Assembly (NCBI GenBank): GCA_040880405.1
Contig: JBBDIM010000137.1
Span: forward strand, 1 to 19,482
Origin: JBBDIM01 sp040880405
GTDB taxonomy: Bacteria > Planctomycetota > Planctomycetia > Pirellulales > Pirellulaceae
Direction of reading: 5' to 3'
DNA length: 19,482 bases
Below, piece by piece: positions 7,593 through 15,349 of the stretch. The notes beneath the pieces were generated by a model, which was not told the DNA's origin, did no database searches, and saw only the letters and a program-made list of their open reading frames with translations. The translations under genes were made by a program, and so were the position numbers. Positions within the stretch are counted from its first letter, which is position 1. Every line of letters begins with the position of its first letter.

Positions 7593-8888
7593 ATGACCCA
7601 ACGAATCAGTCGTCGTGATGTGCTTCGGCTTTCCGGCTCCGCCGCGGCCCTCACCGTCGGCACCGGCTATTTCTCGCAGCTCTCCGCCCAGGAAAGCAAG
7701 TCGCCCAACGAGAAGCTCGACATCGCTTGCATCGGCGTGGCCAACCGGGCCAGTTCCAACGTCAACGGAGTGAAGCACCAAAACATCGTCGCGATCTGCG
7801 ATATCGATGACAAATACCTGACCGCCGCAGGCGAGAAGTTTCCCCAGGCAGCCAAATACCACGACGTGCGTAAAGTGCTGGACGCGGGAAAATCGCTCGA
7901 TGCCGTGGTCATCAGCACCCCGGACCACATGCACGCCCCAGCGACCCTGTGGGCGATGCAACTCGGCAAGCATGTGTACTGCGAAAAACCGCTCACCCAT
8001 TCAGTGGCCGAGGCCCGTCAGGTAACCGAACTGGCCAAGAAGCAGGGCGTGGCGACCCAGTTAGGAACCCAGATTCACGCGGGAGACAACTACCGCCGAG
8101 TGGTGGAATTGGTCCAGAGCGGCGCAATCGGCAAGGTCAGCGAGGTGGACGTTTGGGTTGGCAAGGGTTGGGGTGGCGGGGATCGTCCTAAAGAGACCCC
8201 CGAGGTGCCCAGCCATATCAAATGGGACCTCTGGCTTGGCCCCGCTCCGGAACGACCCTTCCATGGTGTCTACCATCCGGCCAACTGGCGTCGCTGGTGG
8301 GACTTTGGTGGCGGCACCCTGGGAGATATGGGCTGCCACTACGTCGACCTACCCTTCTGGGCCCTGGGGCTGAAGTACCCGAAGACGGTTTGGGCGGAGG
8401 GACCTGAAGTCCATCCGGAGACCGCCCCGACCGGACTTACGGTCCACTATGAATACGCCGCCAGCGAGACCCACGGCCCGATTAAGCTCACTTGGCGGGA
8501 TGGCGATCACACACCGAGCGAAGTCCAAGGACACAAAGTCCCTGGCTCCGGGGTGATGTTCCGAGGTGAAAAGGGAGACCTGCTGGCGACCTACGGCGAT
8601 TACAAGCTGTTCCCCGAGGAAAAGTTCGCCGATTTCCAACCCCCTGAGAAGACGATTCCCTCGTCGATCGGTCACTACGAGGAATGGATCAAGGCTTGCA
8701 AGGAGGGAACGCCTACCACCTGCGACTTCGCCTACTCCGGTCCGTTGACCGAAGCGGTGTTGCTGGGCAATGTCGCCTTCCGAACCGGTGAAAAACTGGA
8801 ATGGGACGCTGCCAGCCTGAAGGCCACCAACAGCACCGCTGCCGACGCCTACCTCAGCCGGCCCTATCGTAAAGGCTGGGAAGTGTAA
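7593..8888 (+). CDS. Tat-exported Gfo/Idh/MocA family oxidoreductase
   Basis: A predicted NAD(P)-dependent sugar or cyclitol dehydrogenase acting outside the cytoplasmic membrane; the substrate is unknown. The 431-residue product opens with a twin-arginine signal: SRRDVLRLSG at 6-15, then a hydrophobic Ala/Leu/Val stretch and a likely cleavage site after about residue 33 (LSAQES). The Rossmann domain carries TPDHMH (109-114) and CEKPL (130-134, with catalytic Lys132). The C-terminal domain has GDMGCHYVD (244-252), whose His249 is the usual catalytic His region. The dinucleotide loop reads GVANRAS where a GxGxxG loop is usual. The start has a TGGAG ribosome-binding site 7 bases away. It is a single-gene unit closed by a strong terminator. 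Planctomycetes have many paralogues, so exact function cannot be assigned. Confidence 0.9.
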   Translation: MTQRISRRDVLRLSGSAAALTVGTGYFSQLSAQESKSPNEKLDIACIGVANRASSNVNGVKHQNIVAICDIDDKYLTAAGEKFPQAAKYHDVRKVLDAGKSLDAVVISTPDHMHAPATLWAMQLGKHVYCEKPLTHSVAEARQVTELAKKQGVATQLGTQIHAGDNYRRVVELVQSGAIGKVSEVDVWVGKGWGGGDRPKETPEVPSHIKWDLWLGPAPERPFHGVYHPANWRRWWDFGGGTLGDMGCHYVDLPFWALGLKYPKTVWAEGPEVHPETAPTGLTVHYEYAASETHGPIKLTWRDGDHTPSEVQGHKVPGSGVMFRGEKGDLLATYGDYKLFPEEKFADFQPPEKTIPSSIGHYEEWIKACKEGTPTTCDFAYSGPLTEAVLLGNVAFRTGEKLEWDAASLKATNSTAADAYLSRPYRKGWEV

Positions 8889-8921
8889 GGATTCAGCGAA
8901 CCACTACCAGATTCAACACAA

Positions 8922-8961
8922 AACCGGGGCCTGAAACTTGATTTCAGGCCCCGGTTTTTTT
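8922..8961 (+). terminator. Strong intrinsic terminator, possibly bidirectional
   Basis: A perfect 15-base-pair inverted repeat (8922-8936 with 8942-8956, core CCGGGGCCTGAAA) around a 5-base loop. T residues run from 8955 to 8961 on the plus strand. It sits 33 bases after the oxidoreductase stop codon. Four A residues, with one interruption, precede the stem, so it may also end the converging lysC transcript, though with a weaker T-run on that strand. Confidence 0.92.
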
Positions 8962-8990
8962 GCTACTTCGATTGGTTCCGCCAGTGGTGG

Positions 8991-10781
8991 TTAACCATCC
9001 TCGCGGCCGTGACAAAATTCCGCGAACACCTCTTTCAGCGCGGCTAAGGCCACTGGGCCTTTCTCCTCGTCGATAATCACGTTGACCTGCACTTCCGACG
9101 TGTTGATCAAATCAATGTTGATCCCCGCGTCGCTCAAGGCCTTAAACATCCGGATTCCGACACCAGTGTGACTGCGGAGCCCGATCCCGGAGACCGAGAG
9201 TTTGGCGGTTTTACTTTTCCCCAAAACCTGACCCGCCTTCAGGACTTCGCCAATTCGCTCAGCGGTTGTCACCGCCTTGCTATAGTCCTCTTGGGGAAAG
9301 GTGAAACTGAGGTTCGCGTACCCTTCGCGGCTGATATTCTGGACGATCATATCGACCACAATCCCGTCGGCGGCAACCGCTTCCAAAGCCCGCGCGGCGA
9401 TGCCTGGCTCATCCGGAATTTGCCGTAGGGAGAGGATTCCTTGGTCGGAATCGAGGGTGATGCTGTCGATCGTCAAGTCTTCCATGTGCCGCAGTCGGGC
9501 AACCACTTCGGAGACATCGACGGTTCGTTCGATATTGACCTCCTCGGCGGAATCCTCCGCTTCTTCCGGAGTGATGTGGAGGTCGAACCCGTTATGGACC
9601 GCGTGCAAAGCCCGCTGAGCATCTTCCCGGTCGACCAGGACGGAGATTTTAATCTCGCCGGTGGAAATCGCCTGGATGTTAATTCCCGCCTCGGCCAGCA
9701 GGCGGAACATTTTATCGGCGACGCCCGGCATGTGGGCCATGCCGAGCCCCACAATGGAAATCTTCGAGACCTGATCGTCGTGAGAGACCCTGGTCGGCTT
9801 GATCACCTCAGCGGCCGATTTGACCGCGTCCAGGGTCAGCTTCAGTTCCTCTTTAGGCACGGTGAACGACATGTTTGCCTTGCCGTCCTGCCCGATGTTC
9901 TGCACGATCATATCGACCGAGATCGCCTTGGCCGCGATCCGGTGGAACAACTCGTACGAAATACCCGGCACGTCCGGAATGCCTTCGACCGTAATCCGGG
10001 CCTCGTTCCGAGTGATCGCCGCACCGCTGACCGGGCGTTTGCTCGATTCTGGTTTGGCGACGATCATCGTCCCCGGGGTATCGGAAAAACTGCTGCGGAC
10101 ATGAATCGGCACGCCAAACTTTTTGGCGAACTCGATCGAGCGGCTATGCATTACGCCCGCCCCTAAGCTGGCGAGTTCCAGCATTTCGTCGTAGCTGACC
10201 TGGGTTACGCGGCGGGCATCCGGCAAGGCCCTGGGGTCGGTGGTGTAAACGCCGTCGACATCGGTGTAAATCTCACAGGCATCCGCCTCCAAAACCGCGG
10301 CCAAGGCAACTGCCGTGGTATCGCTGCCACCGCGCCCCAGGGTGGTGATGTCGAGGTTTTCGTCGATCCCCTGAAACCCGGCGGCAATCACAATGTTGCC
10401 GGCATCGAGTAGCTGTTTGACGCGGGAGGTCTCGATCGAGTGAATTCGGGCCTTGGTGTAGGTGCTGTCGGTGCGAATTCCGATTTGCGCCCCGGTCAGG
10501 CTGACCGCCTGATGACCCAGCGCGTGGATCGCCATCGCCATCAGGGCGACACTGACTTGCTCACCAGTGGAGAGGAGCATGTCCATTTCTCGGGCCGGCG
10601 GGTTATCGGAAATCTGACCCGCTAAATCGACCAGGACATCGGTGTTTTTGCCCATGGCGCTGACCACCATGACCACTTGGTGCCCTTCCAACTGGGCACG
10701 AATCGCCTTGCGGGCGGCTGAGGTAATTTTTTCACAATCGGCGACGCTGGTGCCGCCGAACTTTTGCACTATCAGTGACAT
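8991..10781 (-). CDS. lysC: Aspartate kinase with four ACT domains
   Basis: Phosphorylates aspartate, the first committed step to lysine, threonine and methionine. The 596-residue protein has an amino-acid kinase domain (about 1-245) with KFGGTSV at 7-13, TTLGRGGSDTTA near 146-157 and TDVDGVYTTDPR near 173-184. Four ACT-type regulatory domains follow, at about 262-325, 338-400, 446-512 and 526-588. Domains 1 and 3 both contain DMIVQNI; domains 2 and 4 both contain AGINI. The regulatory part is therefore a duplicated ACT pair, as known for the ~600-residue cyanobacterial enzymes; most bacterial LysC proteins have one pair and about 400-450 residues. There is no fused homoserine dehydrogenase. 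It is the last gene of the hom-apgM-lysC set, 85 bases behind the preceding gene. Feedback control by threonine and/or lysine is likely but cannot be read from sequence. The ribosome-binding site is weak. Confidence 0.95.
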   Translation of the reverse strand: MSLIVQKFGGTSVADCEKITSAARKAIRAQLEGHQVVMVVSAMGKNTDVLVDLAGQISDNPPAREMDMLLSTGEQVSVALMAMAIHALGHQAVSLTGAQIGIRTDSTYTKARIHSIETSRVKQLLDAGNIVIAAGFQGIDENLDITTLGRGGSDTTAVALAAVLEADACEIYTDVDGVYTTDPRALPDARRVTQVSYDEMLELASLGAGVMHSRSIEFAKKFGVPIHVRSSFSDTPGTMIVAKPESSKRPVSGAAITRNEARITVEGIPDVPGISYELFHRIAAKAISVDMIVQNIGQDGKANMSFTVPKEELKLTLDAVKSAAEVIKPTRVSHDDQVSKISIVGLGMAHMPGVADKMFRLLAEAGINIQAISTGEIKISVLVDREDAQRALHAVHNGFDLHITPEEAEDSAEEVNIERTVDVSEVVARLRHMEDLTIDSITLDSDQGILSLRQIPDEPGIAARALEAVAADGIVVDMIVQNISREGYANLSFTFPQEDYSKAVTTAERIGEVLKAGQVLGKSKTAKLSVSGIGLRSHTGVGIRMFKALSDAGINIDLINTSEVQVNVIIDEEKGPVALAALKEVFAEFCHGREDG

Positions 10782-10866
10782 GTGAGTAGGTTTCTCTTCC
10801 GTATTAGAGAATCAGTAAGTGCGTGCGGATAAGGAAGGCACTTCATGCCCTCCGACGCCGCCTTGA

Positions 10867-12069
10867 CTACACGCCAAGGAAGTGCGGCATCATTTTCCAA
10901 CCCTCGGCGAAGCGGAGAGAGGATTGGTTCGCGTTTTCCTCATGAAACGCGTCGGCCCCGTCCGGCTCGATCCCTGTACCGCACATCGTCAGGGGGACGA
11001 ACCCGTGACTGTGGGTTTTGGTACGGATGAGCGTGGGGTGATCCGGGAGCACGACAATCCGGTAGTCACCCTGGTTTTTCAGGGCCTCGTGCAGTGGGCC
11101 GACGATGTGGGTATCGACCTCTTCCAGTGCCTTGATCTTGGCTTGCACGTCTCCTTCATGCGAGGCCTCGTCGGAGGCCTCGACATGGACGCACACCACA
11201 TCGGTCGATGGCAAGGCGTCAATCGCATACCGCCCCTTGGCGGCGTAATCGGTATCGGTATAGCCGGTCGCCCCCGGCACTTCGATTCGGTCCCAGCCGA
11301 TCAACGCGGCGATCCCGCGGAGCAGGTCGACCGCGGTGATCATCTTGCCGGTCTTGCCGTAAAGCTCGGCAAATGGCGTCAGGGCAGGGCGTTTGCCCAG
11401 GCCCCACAGCCACAAATTCGTCGCGGCCGGTTTTCCGGCGGCGGTTCGCTTCTGGTTCACCGGATGATCGGCGAACAGGCTCACACTTTGGCTCATCATC
11501 TCCGAAAGCCAATCGCTCCCTGGCCCGCGGGGGAAGTCGTCTTGAACGGTATGGTCGGTCAAGTCATGCGGCGGGGTGGTTCGCGTTTCATGCGTGAACG
11601 GTGCCGGTTTATCCTTGGCCCGGTAGACGACCAGATTGCGATAGCTCACACCCAAGTGGAACTCCACATCCTCGCCACCCAAGGCCTCCTGGGCCGTCTT
11701 GAGAAGCTCGGCCGCTTCCTCGGTGGAAATGTGCCCTGCGGTGAAGCTTTTCATGATTTGGTCTTCAATGCAGACCAAGTTACAGCGGATGGCCCAGTCC
11801 TCCGGCCCTAGGGGAATCCCCTGCGCTGCCGCTTCCAGTGGCGCCCGACCGGTGAAGTACTCCAGCGGGCTATAGCCGAGCAAGCTGATGTTCGCGACAT
11901 CGCTGCCGGGGGGCAAATAGTCCGGCACGTTATTGGCGGCACCCACCACGCCTAGTTTTGCGATCGCGTCCATGTGCGGAGTTCGCGCCGCGGCCAGGGG
12001 GGTTTTCCCGCCGAGCGACTCTTGCGGTTCATCGGCACATCCGTCCGGAATTACGATCGCGTATTTCAT
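10867..12069 (-). CDS. apgM: ApgM-type phosphoglycerate mutase, probable homoserine kinase
   Basis: A member of the archaeal-type cofactor-independent phosphoglycerate mutase family, within the alkaline phosphatase superfamily. The 400-residue product starts MKYAIVIPDG with a metal-ligand Asp at 9. PGSDVANISLLGY (54-66) is where the family places its phospho-acceptor serine, here Ser56 by comparison. EASDEASHEGD, PDHPT (342-346) and THSHG (352-356) supply further metal ligands. Bacterial members of this family have been proposed to act as homoserine kinase when thrB is absent. Its place between hom and lysC supports that reading; glycolytic mutase activity is the alternative. I chose the ATG at 12069 over an upstream in-frame codon because the conserved strand begins there and a GGCGAG sequence precedes it. 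It is 75 bases from hom and 85 from lysC on the same strand. Confidence 0.88.
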   Translation of the reverse strand: MKYAIVIPDGCADEPQESLGGKTPLAAARTPHMDAIAKLGVVGAANNVPDYLPPGSDVANISLLGYSPLEYFTGRAPLEAAAQGIPLGPEDWAIRCNLVCIEDQIMKSFTAGHISTEEAAELLKTAQEALGGEDVEFHLGVSYRNLVVYRAKDKPAPFTHETRTTPPHDLTDHTVQDDFPRGPGSDWLSEMMSQSVSLFADHPVNQKRTAAGKPAATNLWLWGLGKRPALTPFAELYGKTGKMITAVDLLRGIAALIGWDRIEVPGATGYTDTDYAAKGRYAIDALPSTDVVCVHVEASDEASHEGDVQAKIKALEEVDTHIVGPLHEALKNQGDYRIVVLPDHPTLIRTKTHSHGFVPLTMCGTGIEPDGADAFHEENANQSSLRFAEGWKMMPHFLGV

Positions 12070-12144
12070 GGTTACTCGCCTAAGGCGTGAATTGGTTGAT
12101 GGGCCGTTTGTGTGGGTTGCCCAGGTCACGGAACATCGGTCCCG

Positions 12145-13446
12145 CTAGTCCTGCACCAGTAGTTTTCGGCTCCCCGGTTTGACGCTGCTCATCTCGCTGA
12201 TCGCATTGAGGGCTGCCTGAGCGCGGCCTTCGGTGGTGGTGTGGGTCATGACCACCAACGGCACCGAGGCCCCCTCGTCTCCGTTCTCCGGTTCATGTTG
12301 GATCACCGAGGCGATCGAAATTTGATGCTCACCCAGTTTCGTGGCAACCTCCGCCAAGACTCCGGGGTGATCTTCCACGTGGAATCGGAAATAGTACCGT
12401 CCTACGATTTGCTCGCGAGGGCACATCCGCACATCGGGGTTTTGATTGGTAAACAGTTTTAATGTGCGGAACGTGAGGGACGATCTTCCCACCGCGGTAT
12501 CGATCATATCGGCCACCACCGCCGAAGCGGTTGGCTGCTGCCCCGCTCCTTGGCCATGGTAAAACAATCGGCCGACCTGGTCTCCTTCGACACTGATTGC
12601 GTTGAACGCACCCCGTACTTCCGCGAGCGGACGACCCAGTTTTACCAAGGTGGGCGAGACCCGTAATTCCAGGCCAAACTCATTGAGCTGGGCCACCGCC
12701 AGTAGTTTGACGCGGTACCCCAGTTCCGAGGCGAACGCGATATCCGTGGGATCTAACTGATCGATCCCTTCCCGGGGGATATCCTTCCAGTCGATTTCAG
12801 CCCCAAATGCCAAGTGAGCCAAAATGGCCAGCTTCTGGGCGGCGTCGCTTCCATCGACATCCATCGTCGGGTCGGCTTCGGCGAATCCCAACTGTTGGGC
12901 TTGGGTAACGGCTGTGAGGAAGGTCGCCTCGTTTTCTTCCATCTCCGAGACGATGAAATTGCTGGTCCCGTTCAAAATGCCGAAAATCGAAATCACGCGA
13001 TTCGCGGTGAGGCACTGAGTAAGATTGGTGACAATCGGAATCCCGCCACCCACCGCCGCATCGAAGGCGATGCTGCGGCCCAGTTCTCGAGCCCGATCGA
13101 ATAGCTCTGCCCCATGTTCGGCGATCAGCGCCTTGTTGGCGGTGACAATGTCCTTGCCGGCTTCCAGCAGCATCAGCATGATCGACCGGGCCGGTTCCAA
13201 CCCGCCAATAAGCTGGGCCACTACTTTGATCTCGGGGTCCTTGAGTACTTCATCCAGGTCGTCGGTCAGCACGCCGGCGGGAAGTTCGCAGCCCCGATTT
13301 TTCTTTAAATCGCGGACCACCGCTTTCTCTAACCACAACATGGTGCCCGCGTTACGGGCCGTCCGGTCGCCATGATCCAGTAAAATACGAGCCACGCCCG
13401 CACCGACGGTACCTAGCCCAACGATGGCGACCTTTGTTTTTTCCAT
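12145..13446 (-). CDS. hom: Homoserine dehydrogenase
   Basis: Reduces aspartate semialdehyde to homoserine with NAD(P)H, the branch point to threonine and methionine. The 433-residue protein has a Rossmann motif GLGTVGAG (10-17), TANKAL with Lys105, the catalytic-domain signatures AAVGGGIPIV (130-139) and GILNGTSNFI (156-165), and DGSDAAQKLAI with Lys205. A C-terminal ACT domain (about 352-425, beginning YYFRFHVEDHPGVLAEVA) suggests feedback inhibition by threonine. Length and layout match the common monofunctional enzyme. It is the first gene of the hom-apgM-lysC cluster and has a possible promoter about 50-80 bases upstream. The ribosome-binding site is weak (AGGGT, some distance away). Confidence 0.96.
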   Translation of the reverse strand: MEKTKVAIVGLGTVGAGVARILLDHGDRTARNAGTMLWLEKAVVRDLKKNRGCELPAGVLTDDLDEVLKDPEIKVVAQLIGGLEPARSIMLMLLEAGKDIVTANKALIAEHGAELFDRARELGRSIAFDAAVGGGIPIVTNLTQCLTANRVISIFGILNGTSNFIVSEMEENEATFLTAVTQAQQLGFAEADPTMDVDGSDAAQKLAILAHLAFGAEIDWKDIPREGIDQLDPTDIAFASELGYRVKLLAVAQLNEFGLELRVSPTLVKLGRPLAEVRGAFNAISVEGDQVGRLFYHGQGAGQQPTASAVVADMIDTAVGRSSLTFRTLKLFTNQNPDVRMCPREQIVGRYYFRFHVEDHPGVLAEVATKLGEHQISIASVIQHEPENGDEGASVPLVVMTHTTTEGRAQAALNAISEMSSVKPGSRKLLVQD

Positions 13447-13778
13447 GAAGTTTAAAAGACCCTAACTGGCAATGCGGGAGCAAAGTTAAATAGTTCATGC
13501 TAGACCCAAACTGGGGGCCCCGTCAACCGGTCTAAAACGGTTGCGTCGTGACGAGTTGAGCTGGTTCGGCTGAGGAAAGGTTGTTCGGTCATGGGTGCGG
13601 CCCGATCGTATCGCCCCTGCCTAATGCCCCAGTGGCAACTGGGAAACCCGCCAGGGCGTCTGTAGAATCAGCAATGGGAAGTTGGCCACTCCGCTCATGG
13701 CGTTGCCACATTTCACCGCCTGGCCGGAGCCCTATTTTGGTCCTCTGGAATTGGATTATTTAACCCACGGAATTTTTG
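13447..13778. other. Divergent intergenic region between hom and the phosphodiesterase
   Basis: No gene is supported in these 332 bases. The hom side has a candidate minus-strand promoter (13497-13526). A small perfect hairpin, CCCAGT/ACTGGG with a GGCA loop, lies at 13628-13643. A weak AACCG/CGGTT repeat lies near 13525-13543. I see no clear promoter for the plus-strand gene. Confidence 0.5.
13497..13526 (-). promoter_or_regulatory. Candidate promoter of hom-apgM-lysC
   Basis: On the minus strand TTGACG (13521-13526, 5 of 6 to the -35 consensus) is followed after 18 bases by TAGCAT (13497-13502, 4 of 6 to the -10 consensus). The start would fall near 13490, leaving a leader of about 44 bases. 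That is too short for a known threonine or lysine riboswitch or attenuator, so control would have to be at the promoter or by enzyme feedback. Confidence 0.38.
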
Positions 13779-15332
13779 ATGAAGCCGGTCTTGTTAATCG
13801 TTATCGACGCCCTCGCTTCGCGTGTCATCCGGCCAGCGATGGAACAGGGGAAATTGCCGAATCTGCAGGCGTTGGCGGATGCGGGGCAGGTCGATTGGAA
13901 CAGTACGGCGATCTTTCCCTCGATTACTCCAGCGGCAACCGCGGCGCTGGTTACCGGGGGCTATCCGTGCGAAACGGGGATCGCGGGGGCCTATTACTAC
14001 GATCAGGACAACGATCACGTTCATTACTACGCCGACGACCTCGGGGCGATCATGCGAAAAGGCTTCTCCGACTTTGTCGAGGATTTCATGATCCGCCTGA
14101 ATCGTGACCACCTGCGCGCCAATACGGCGTTGCGAGAGGTGGAGAAAGCGGGCTACCGAGCGGCCTGTCTCAATTATCTGTGGTTCCTTGGCGATGTGTC
14201 GCACACGATTGATGTGCCTTGGCTGCTCAAATTGTGGCCGACCGTTCCGTGGTCGCACGAAATCCAGGGGCCTTCGACCTTGTCCTTGGGAGACTTCGTC
14301 TCGGACCTGCCGACTCTCGCGAACCGCCGAAAGAAGGGAGCCGGGGGGATATTCAACCGGTTTGGCTTTAACGACGAATCGACCGCGGCCGATCTGTTGT
14401 ACCTGGCCGAGGCCCAGGCCTTGCCTGATTTCACCATTGCTTACTTCCCAGACAACGACTTCAACTCGCACAGCGACGGTCCGGCGGAGACCTTGCCGAC
14501 GGTTGAAAAGGTCGATCAGGTCTTGGGAAAAGTTGCCCAAGCCTATGGCGGCATGGAGGCGCTGCTCCATTCGATGGCGGTCGTGGTCACCGGCGATCAC
14601 TCCCAGTCCGACCTCCCCATGCATAACAGCGAAACCGGCATCAATGTTGATACCCTTTTAAAGGACTACAGCGTTGTTCCCGCCGGCCAGGACTGGGAAA
14701 ACGGCGAACAACTGATGATTTGCCCCAACATGCGGGCCGCGCAAATCTACCTTCGGCCGCGGTATTGGGACCTTCGGAAAGAGATCATCGAACGCCTGTT
14801 GGCCGATCCCCGCATCGACCAAGTCATGTGGCGCGAAAAGCCCACGGAGACCGTGCGGCGCTATTCGATCCAAACCCAGCGGCATGGCCTGCTGGCGTTT
14901 CACGCCACGCTAGATGGCCAAGGCCAAGCCAAGGATGAGTATGGAATGTCCTGGACCTGGGAAGGCAATCTGGCGACCATCGACACCGAAGTTGGGCCGG
15001 ATGGAGTGTTGGTTTATGGCGATTACCCCAATGCCCTGGAACGGATCACCACCGCCTTCGATGACGAGGTAACCGGCGACCTCTGGGGCACCTGTCACCT
15101 CGACTACGAGTTCCGCCTGGAAAGTACCGGGGTGCATCGCCGCGGCTCCCACGGTTCACTCCACGCCGAGGACTCCCTCTCCCCCTTGATCCTGGCGGGC
15201 GTCCCCGAAGAACTGTATCCCACCAAAACGCCCCGCAGTGTGGACGTGGCCCCGCTCTGCTTGGCGATCCTCGGGATCAAGAGTAGGCAGCGTGTGGGAA
15301 GCAGCCATGTTCGCGGGCCGGGCTCGGGTTAG
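13779..15332 (+). CDS. Alkaline phosphatase superfamily phosphodiesterase/nucleotide pyrophosphatase
   Basis: A predicted two-metal hydrolase of the type I phosphodiesterase/nucleotide pyrophosphatase family; the substrate is not known. The 517-residue product has all the expected ligands: Asp10 (IVIDAL), nucleophile Thr50 (FPSITPAATAALVTG, with the family's nine-residue spacing to VTG), Asp227 and His231 (PDNDFNSHSDG), Asp273-His274 (TGDHSQSD), and a late His458 (GSHGSLHAED). There is no signal peptide or membrane segment, so it is probably cytoplasmic, unlike many secreted relatives. I start at the ATG at 13779, not the TTG one codon earlier; a weak GGA lies upstream. It stands alone on the plus strand and converges on kbl with only 17 bases between stop codons. 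A role in nucleotide, phosphonate or phospholipid-type diester cleavage is possible but unsupported. Confidence 0.85.
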   Translation: MKPVLLIVIDALASRVIRPAMEQGKLPNLQALADAGQVDWNSTAIFPSITPAATAALVTGGYPCETGIAGAYYYDQDNDHVHYYADDLGAIMRKGFSDFVEDFMIRLNRDHLRANTALREVEKAGYRAACLNYLWFLGDVSHTIDVPWLLKLWPTVPWSHEIQGPSTLSLGDFVSDLPTLANRRKKGAGGIFNRFGFNDESTAADLLYLAEAQALPDFTIAYFPDNDFNSHSDGPAETLPTVEKVDQVLGKVAQAYGGMEALLHSMAVVVTGDHSQSDLPMHNSETGINVDTLLKDYSVVPAGQDWENGEQLMICPNMRAAQIYLRPRYWDLRKEIIERLLADPRIDQVMWREKPTETVRRYSIQTQRHGLLAFHATLDGQGQAKDEYGMSWTWEGNLATIDTEVGPDGVLVYGDYPNALERITTAFDDEVTGDLWGTCHLDYEFRLESTGVHRRGSHGSLHAEDSLSPLILAGVPEELYPTKTPRSVDVAPLCLAILGIKSRQRVGSSHVRGPGSG

Positions 15333-15349
15333 GGGAATAGGGGTCCCAA

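Noticed and set aside
10882..11811. A 309-codon plus-strand open frame opposite the ApgM gene
   Set aside because: Antisense shadow with no domain signature; the minus-strand frame is a well-conserved enzyme over its whole length.
13447..13778. A threonine or lysine riboswitch or leader peptide upstream of hom
   Set aside because: The likely leader is only about 44 bases, and I see no lysine-riboswitch core, no run of Thr or Ile codons and no attenuator with T-run.
13794..14624. A 276-codon minus-strand open frame opposite the phosphodiesterase
   Set aside because: The plus-strand frame holds every metal ligand of its family in the right order; the opposite frame shows only low-complexity antisense composition.
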